Below are positions 60,743-64,000 of a stretch of DNA of 64,000 nt, one piece after another (the stretch's first letter is position 1; every line of letters starts with the position of its first letter). A model generated the notes under the pieces. That model made no database searches, was not told where the DNA came from, and was given only the letters and a program-made list of their open reading frames with translations. Position numbers and translations under genes: made by a program. Source of the stretch: JBDWFY01 sp965275915 (GTDB lineage: Bacteria; Pseudomonadota; Alphaproteobacteria; Rhizobiales; Stappiaceae); contig CBDHYI010000007.1 in assembly GCA_965275915.1 (NCBI GenBank), positions 930,001-994,000 of the forward strand, read 5' to 3'.

Positions 60743-61768
60743 ATGAAACAAACAGCGACAGCGATTGCAGCGATCGCCTTGATCGCGGTGAGCGGAGCCG
60801 ACAGCGCCATCGCCGGGCCGACGGTCGACGCCATCAAGGAGCGAGGCGCCGTGATCTGCGGTGTCAACGGCAACCGTGCAGGATTCTCGGCACTCGACAG
60901 CAAGGGCGAATGGGCCGGCATGGACGTCGATACGTGCAGGGCGATTGCCGCAGCCGTCCTCGGTGATGCAAGTAAAGTTCAGTTCGTAAAGACCACGTCG
61001 CAGACACGCTTCACCGCCCTTCAGACCAGCGAAATCGACGTCCTGACCCGCAACGTCACCTGGACACTCAGTCGAGACGCCAAGCTCGGCATCGATTTCG
61101 TCGCCCCGACCTTTTACGACGGACAGGGCTTCATGGTACACAAGGATGCCGGTGTTGAGTCAGTCAAGGACCTGGGCGGCGCCACCGTTTGCGTTCTGCC
61201 GGGATCGACTTCTGAAAAGGTGACCGCCGACGTCTTCAAGGCCAACGGCCTCGATTACACACCGGTGGTCATCGAGAGCAAAAAAGAACTCAACACCGCG
61301 TTCTTCGGCGGCCGCTGCGACGTGCATGTGCAGTCGACCTCGGGCCTGAGTTCGGCCCGCGCCACCGTAGCCTCCAAGCCGGCCGATTATATCATTCTGG
61401 ACGGGGTGTACGGCAAGGATCCGATGGGGCCGGCGGTTCGCCAGGGCGATGCGCAATGGCGCGACATTGTGGCGTGGTCCATATACGCCATGATGACGGC
61501 GGAAGAACTGGGCGTAACCTCCGCCAATGTCGATGACATGAGACGCTCCGATGATGCGGAAACAATCCGTCTGCTCGGTGCCGCCGGTGATTTGGGCGAG
61601 ACTCTGGGCCTCGACAACGAATGGGCCTATCGCATCATCAAACAGGTCGGCAATTATGGCGAAGTGTTCGACCGCAATGTGGGCGACGCCTCACCGCTGA
61701 AGCTGTCGCGCGGCATCAATGCGCTGTGGACGGATGGCGGCCTGCTCTATTCTCCACCCTTCAAGTAA
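60743..61768 (+). CDS. aapJ: General L-amino-acid ABC transporter binding protein
   Basis: 341 aa from ATG at 60743 (AAGGGAG upstream). Signal peptide in residues 1-23 (TAIAAIALIAVSGADSAIAG). Family 3 binding-protein features: AVICGVNGNRAGFSALDSKG, GMDVDTCRAIAAAVLGD, WTLSRDAKLGIDF, and the C-terminal SRGINALWTDGGLLYSPPF, which is characteristic of AapJ. It binds a broad set of L-amino acids in the periplasm. In rhizobia the usual order is aapJQMP; here a GntR gene precedes it. Confidence 0.92.
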   Translation: MKQTATAIAAIALIAVSGADSAIAGPTVDAIKERGAVICGVNGNRAGFSALDSKGEWAGMDVDTCRAIAAAVLGDASKVQFVKTTSQTRFTALQTSEIDVLTRNVTWTLSRDAKLGIDFVAPTFYDGQGFMVHKDAGVESVKDLGGATVCVLPGSTSEKVTADVFKANGLDYTPVVIESKKELNTAFFGGRCDVHVQSTSGLSSARATVASKPADYIILDGVYGKDPMGPAVRQGDAQWRDIVAWSIYAMMTAEELGVTSANVDDMRRSDDAETIRLLGAAGDLGETLGLDNEWAYRIIKQVGNYGEVFDRNVGDASPLKLSRGINALWTDGGLLYSPPFK

Positions 61769-61862
61769 GACGCGGCAGGCCGCTCGCTCACTCACTCGGC
61801 GCGGGCGGCCATCTCATTCCCACACAGAGACACTTGCCGGATAAGCGGCCGAATGCACCACC

Positions 61863-63074
61863 ATGGCTGAAACGCTGAATACACTGTCCAATAAAGCGAG
61901 AGCACACAAACGCCCGTCATTCGGGCCCGCTGAGATTTGGCACAATGTCGGCTTCCGCAAGTTGGTTTACCAGGTCGCTGTCGTCGGCTCGATCCTGGGC
62001 CTCGCTGTGTTCATGGTGTCAAACGCGCAGGACGCCATGCAAAAGCGCGGCATTGCAACGGGCTTCGGCTTCCTGTTCCAGGAGGCCGGCTTCGATATCG
62101 GCGAGGGACTGATCACATTCAAGTCCACCGACAGTTTTCTGCGTGCCTATGGGACGGCGGTTCTCAATACGCTTAAGGTGTCGGTCCTCAGCATCGTTTT
62201 TGCGACAGTCCTGGGCGTCGTGCTCGGCATCGCGCGGCTGTCGTCCAATATCCTGATTTCCAAACTCTCATCCACCTATGTCGAGGTGTTTCGGAACACG
62301 CCGCAACTGGTGCAGATCATCTTCTGGTACACGATCATTACCCAATTGCCGCCGCCCAAACAGGCGCTGAGCATGTTGGACAGCGCTTTTTTGACCAATC
62401 GCGGGTTCATCGTTCCCTGGCCAGCGAACGATCCGGCATATCTGTGGATGCTGTTTGCCTTCCTCGCAGCTTGTGTCGCAGCCGTCCTGCTGTCACGATG
62501 GGCGGATGCGCGGCGGCGCGCGAGCGGGCGGCGTGTCCGGGTCTTCTGGTTGAACATAGCACTCATCGTTGGCGCGCCACTGCTGGTCTGGACACTGTTC
62601 GGCGCCCCGACCGAAGTCTCCGTTCCCGCCTTGAAAGGGTTCAACTTTGTCGGCGGCGTGACGATGTCGCCGGAGTTTCTGGCGCTTCTTTTAGGATTGT
62701 CTCTCTATATCGCGGCCTTCATTGCTGAAATTGTCCGCTCTGGGATTCAGTCCGTCGGCAAGGGTCAGATTGAAGTCGCACGCGCCATCAATCTGTCATC
62801 CGGCGATACGTACCGAAAGATCATTTTGCCCCAGGCGCTTCGGGTCATGGTGCCGCCGGCCGGTTCACAATATGTCAGTCTGGTCAAGAACAGCTCGCTT
62901 GGGGTCGCCATCGGCTACCCGGAACTCTTTAACGTCAACAATACGATCATCACGCTGAGCGGCCACACGGTCGAGGCGATCGGTATGATGATGGCGATCT
63001 ACCTTTCCATCGCTTTTGCCATCGCCGCGGTCATCAATCTCTACAACCGCGCCGTCCAGATCAAGGAGCGATAG
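61863..63074 (+). CDS. aapQ: General L-amino-acid ABC transporter permease
   Basis: 403 aa, His/Glu/Gln-type permease with a long N-terminal extension. Hydrophobic spans begin at about residue 33 (VYQVAVVGSILGLAVFMVS). The EAA loop is GQIEVARAINLSSGDTYRKI near residues 300-319, followed by LPQALRVMVPP. A long insert between spans (QLPPPKQALSMLDSAF) is typical of AapQ. It pairs with AapM. A 94-bp gap with a weak GC-rich repeat separates it from aapJ. Confidence 0.92.
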   Translation: MAETLNTLSNKARAHKRPSFGPAEIWHNVGFRKLVYQVAVVGSILGLAVFMVSNAQDAMQKRGIATGFGFLFQEAGFDIGEGLITFKSTDSFLRAYGTAVLNTLKVSVLSIVFATVLGVVLGIARLSSNILISKLSSTYVEVFRNTPQLVQIIFWYTIITQLPPPKQALSMLDSAFLTNRGFIVPWPANDPAYLWMLFAFLAACVAAVLLSRWADARRRASGRRVRVFWLNIALIVGAPLLVWTLFGAPTEVSVPALKGFNFVGGVTMSPEFLALLLGLSLYIAAFIAEIVRSGIQSVGKGQIEVARAINLSSGDTYRKIILPQALRVMVPPAGSQYVSLVKNSSLGVAIGYPELFNVNNTIITLSGHTVEAIGMMMAIYLSIAFAIAAVINLYNRAVQIKER

Positions 63075-63078
63075 GGAG

Positions 63079-64000
63079 ATGAGCACCGCCATATCCTTTG
63101 CGACACCGAAATCGACGCCAAGGCGTGCGCCGCCGGCGCGTGAGGCCAGTGTTCTCCTGTGGTTGCGAAAGAACCTGTTCAGCAGCATCTACAACACCGT
63201 GCTTACCGGTCTGGCGCTGTGGGCGCTGTTCGTGACCATTCCCGATTTTCTCTCCTGGGCCTTCATCGACGCGGTCTGGGGCACCGACGATCCGCAAGTG
63301 TGCCGCGAGGCGGCGGGCGCCTGCTGGGCCGTGATCGGCGAAAAGCACCGGGTCATGCTCTTCGGCACGTTTCCCTATGAAGAGCATTGGCGCGGTGTCC
63401 TGGCCATCGTTCTGATCGTGGGAATGGCGATCCTCTCAGCCTTCAGACGCTTCTGGTCCTATTGGCTTTTCGTCGTTTGGCTCGGCGTCACCGTCGCGGT
63501 TCTCGCTCTGCTTCTGGGCGGCGTGTTCGGACTGACGCCGACCGGAACCCATCAATGGGGCGGACTGCCGCTCACCCTTCTCATGTTCGTCGGCACGGTT
63601 GTCGGCGGCATGCCGCTGGCGATCTTCCTGGCGCTGGGACGCCGCTCTCAGCTCCCGGCAATCAAAGCCATCTGCGTCGGTTTCATCGAAATCGTGCGCG
63701 GCGTTCCACTGATCACGGTGCTGTTCATGGCGTCGCTCATGTTTCCGCTGTTCATGCCGGAGGGCCTGACCATCGACAAGTTCCTGCGGGCGCAGATCGG
63801 CATGATCCTGTTCTTTGCCGCCTATGCGGCGGAGATCGTGCGCGGCGGCCTTCAGGCGATCCCCCGCGGCCAATACGAGGCGGCCGATACGATCGGGCTC
63901 AGTTACTGGCAGAAGACCAACCGCATCATCCTGCCCCAAGCGCTGCGGATCGTGCTGCCGGCTCTGATGAACGACATCATCCGCGCGTTCAAGAACACCA
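63079..64000 (+). CDS. aapM: General L-amino-acid ABC transporter permease (partial)
   Basis: ATG at 63079, 4 bp after the aapQ stop, with GGGAG just upstream. The frame is open to the window end (307 codons); the rest is cut. The N-terminus is basic and Pro-rich (TPKSTPRRAPPA); the first span is near residue 45 (VLTGLALWALFVTIPDFL), and permease features include FIEIVRGVPLITVLFMASL, YAAEIVRGGLQAIPRGQYEA and IILPQALRIVLPALMND. Relatives have ~385 residues, so about 75 are missing. The ATPase aapP should follow beyond the window. Confidence 0.93.
   Translation, partial: MSTAISFATPKSTPRRAPPAREASVLLWLRKNLFSSIYNTVLTGLALWALFVTIPDFLSWAFIDAVWGTDDPQVCREAAGACWAVIGEKHRVMLFGTFPYEEHWRGVLAIVLIVGMAILSAFRRFWSYWLFVVWLGVTVAVLALLLGGVFGLTPTGTHQWGGLPLTLLMFVGTVVGGMPLAIFLALGRRSQLPAIKAICVGFIEIVRGVPLITVLFMASLMFPLFMPEGLTIDKFLRAQIGMILFFAAYAAEIVRGGLQAIPRGQYEAADTIGLSYWQKTNRIILPQALRIVLPALMNDIIRAFKNT

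Noticed and set aside
1..64000. CRISPR arrays, rRNA genes, prophage or complete insertion sequences
   Set aside because: No regularly spaced repeats, rRNA signatures, phage structural genes or intact transposase were seen on either strand.

Overview
The window looks like a chromosomal piece of an alphaproteobacterium of the order Hyphomicrobiales (Rhizobiales). The best evidence is the block tRNA-Val, cpdR, an N-formylglutamate amidohydrolase, an MmgR/suhB-type small RNA and hisN. An RpoH-type promoter with a ROSE-like thermometer ahead of an Hsp20 gene, gltBD and an Aap-type amino-acid transporter agree with this. TMAO/DMSO respiration together with fucosidases would suit a marine or algae-associated life, but that is inference.

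Region by region. 1-5.4 kb: a tight plus-strand operon of mostly uncharacterised proteins around an AAA ATPase, ending with a two-span membrane protein. 5.4-12.3 kb: metabolic genes, mostly minus strand (metallo-hydrolase, SDR, phnX, fucU, a sugar isomerase/dehydrogenase pair), plus a soluble PAS chemoreceptor behind a very AT-rich leader. 12.8-18.4 kb: conserved core block (tRNA-Val, cpdR, hutG-like, sRNA, hisN, lysophospholipase-like hydrolase, thermometer-controlled hsp20). 19.2-25.4 kb: gltB-gltD.

25.4-34.5 kb: a TMAO/DMSO respiration island, torS-torR divergent from torC-torD-torA (gene order as in Rhodobacter dorCDA). TorR-box-like arrays lie in front of both torC and torA. The island is bordered and interrupted by gene debris: a pcaF remnant, an NmrA-like remnant, and the 5' end of a transposase.

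34.5-51.3 kb: a fucoside and L-fucose utilisation region. One minus-strand operon carries a GH29 fucosidase, a CUT1 importer and a GH151-like fucosidase, next to a LacI regulator with two operator-like sites. A second part has a GntR regulator and an L-fucose-dehydrogenase-like aldo-keto reductase, divergent from a UxaA-family dehydratase, a 2-keto-3-deoxy-fuconate-dehydrogenase-like SDR and an Rbs-type sugar importer. Together they outline import of fucosides, release of L-fucose and non-phosphorylating oxidation toward pyruvate and lactate. A truncated fucU with ACG in place of its start codon follows the reductase, while an intact fucU lies 35 kb away.

51.9-59.8 kb: a GH116 glycosidase operon with a second CUT1 importer and an AraC regulator embedded in it. 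60-64 kb: a GntR regulator followed by aapJ-aapQ-aapM, the last cut by the window end. No rRNA, CRISPR array, prophage or intact insertion sequence was seen.
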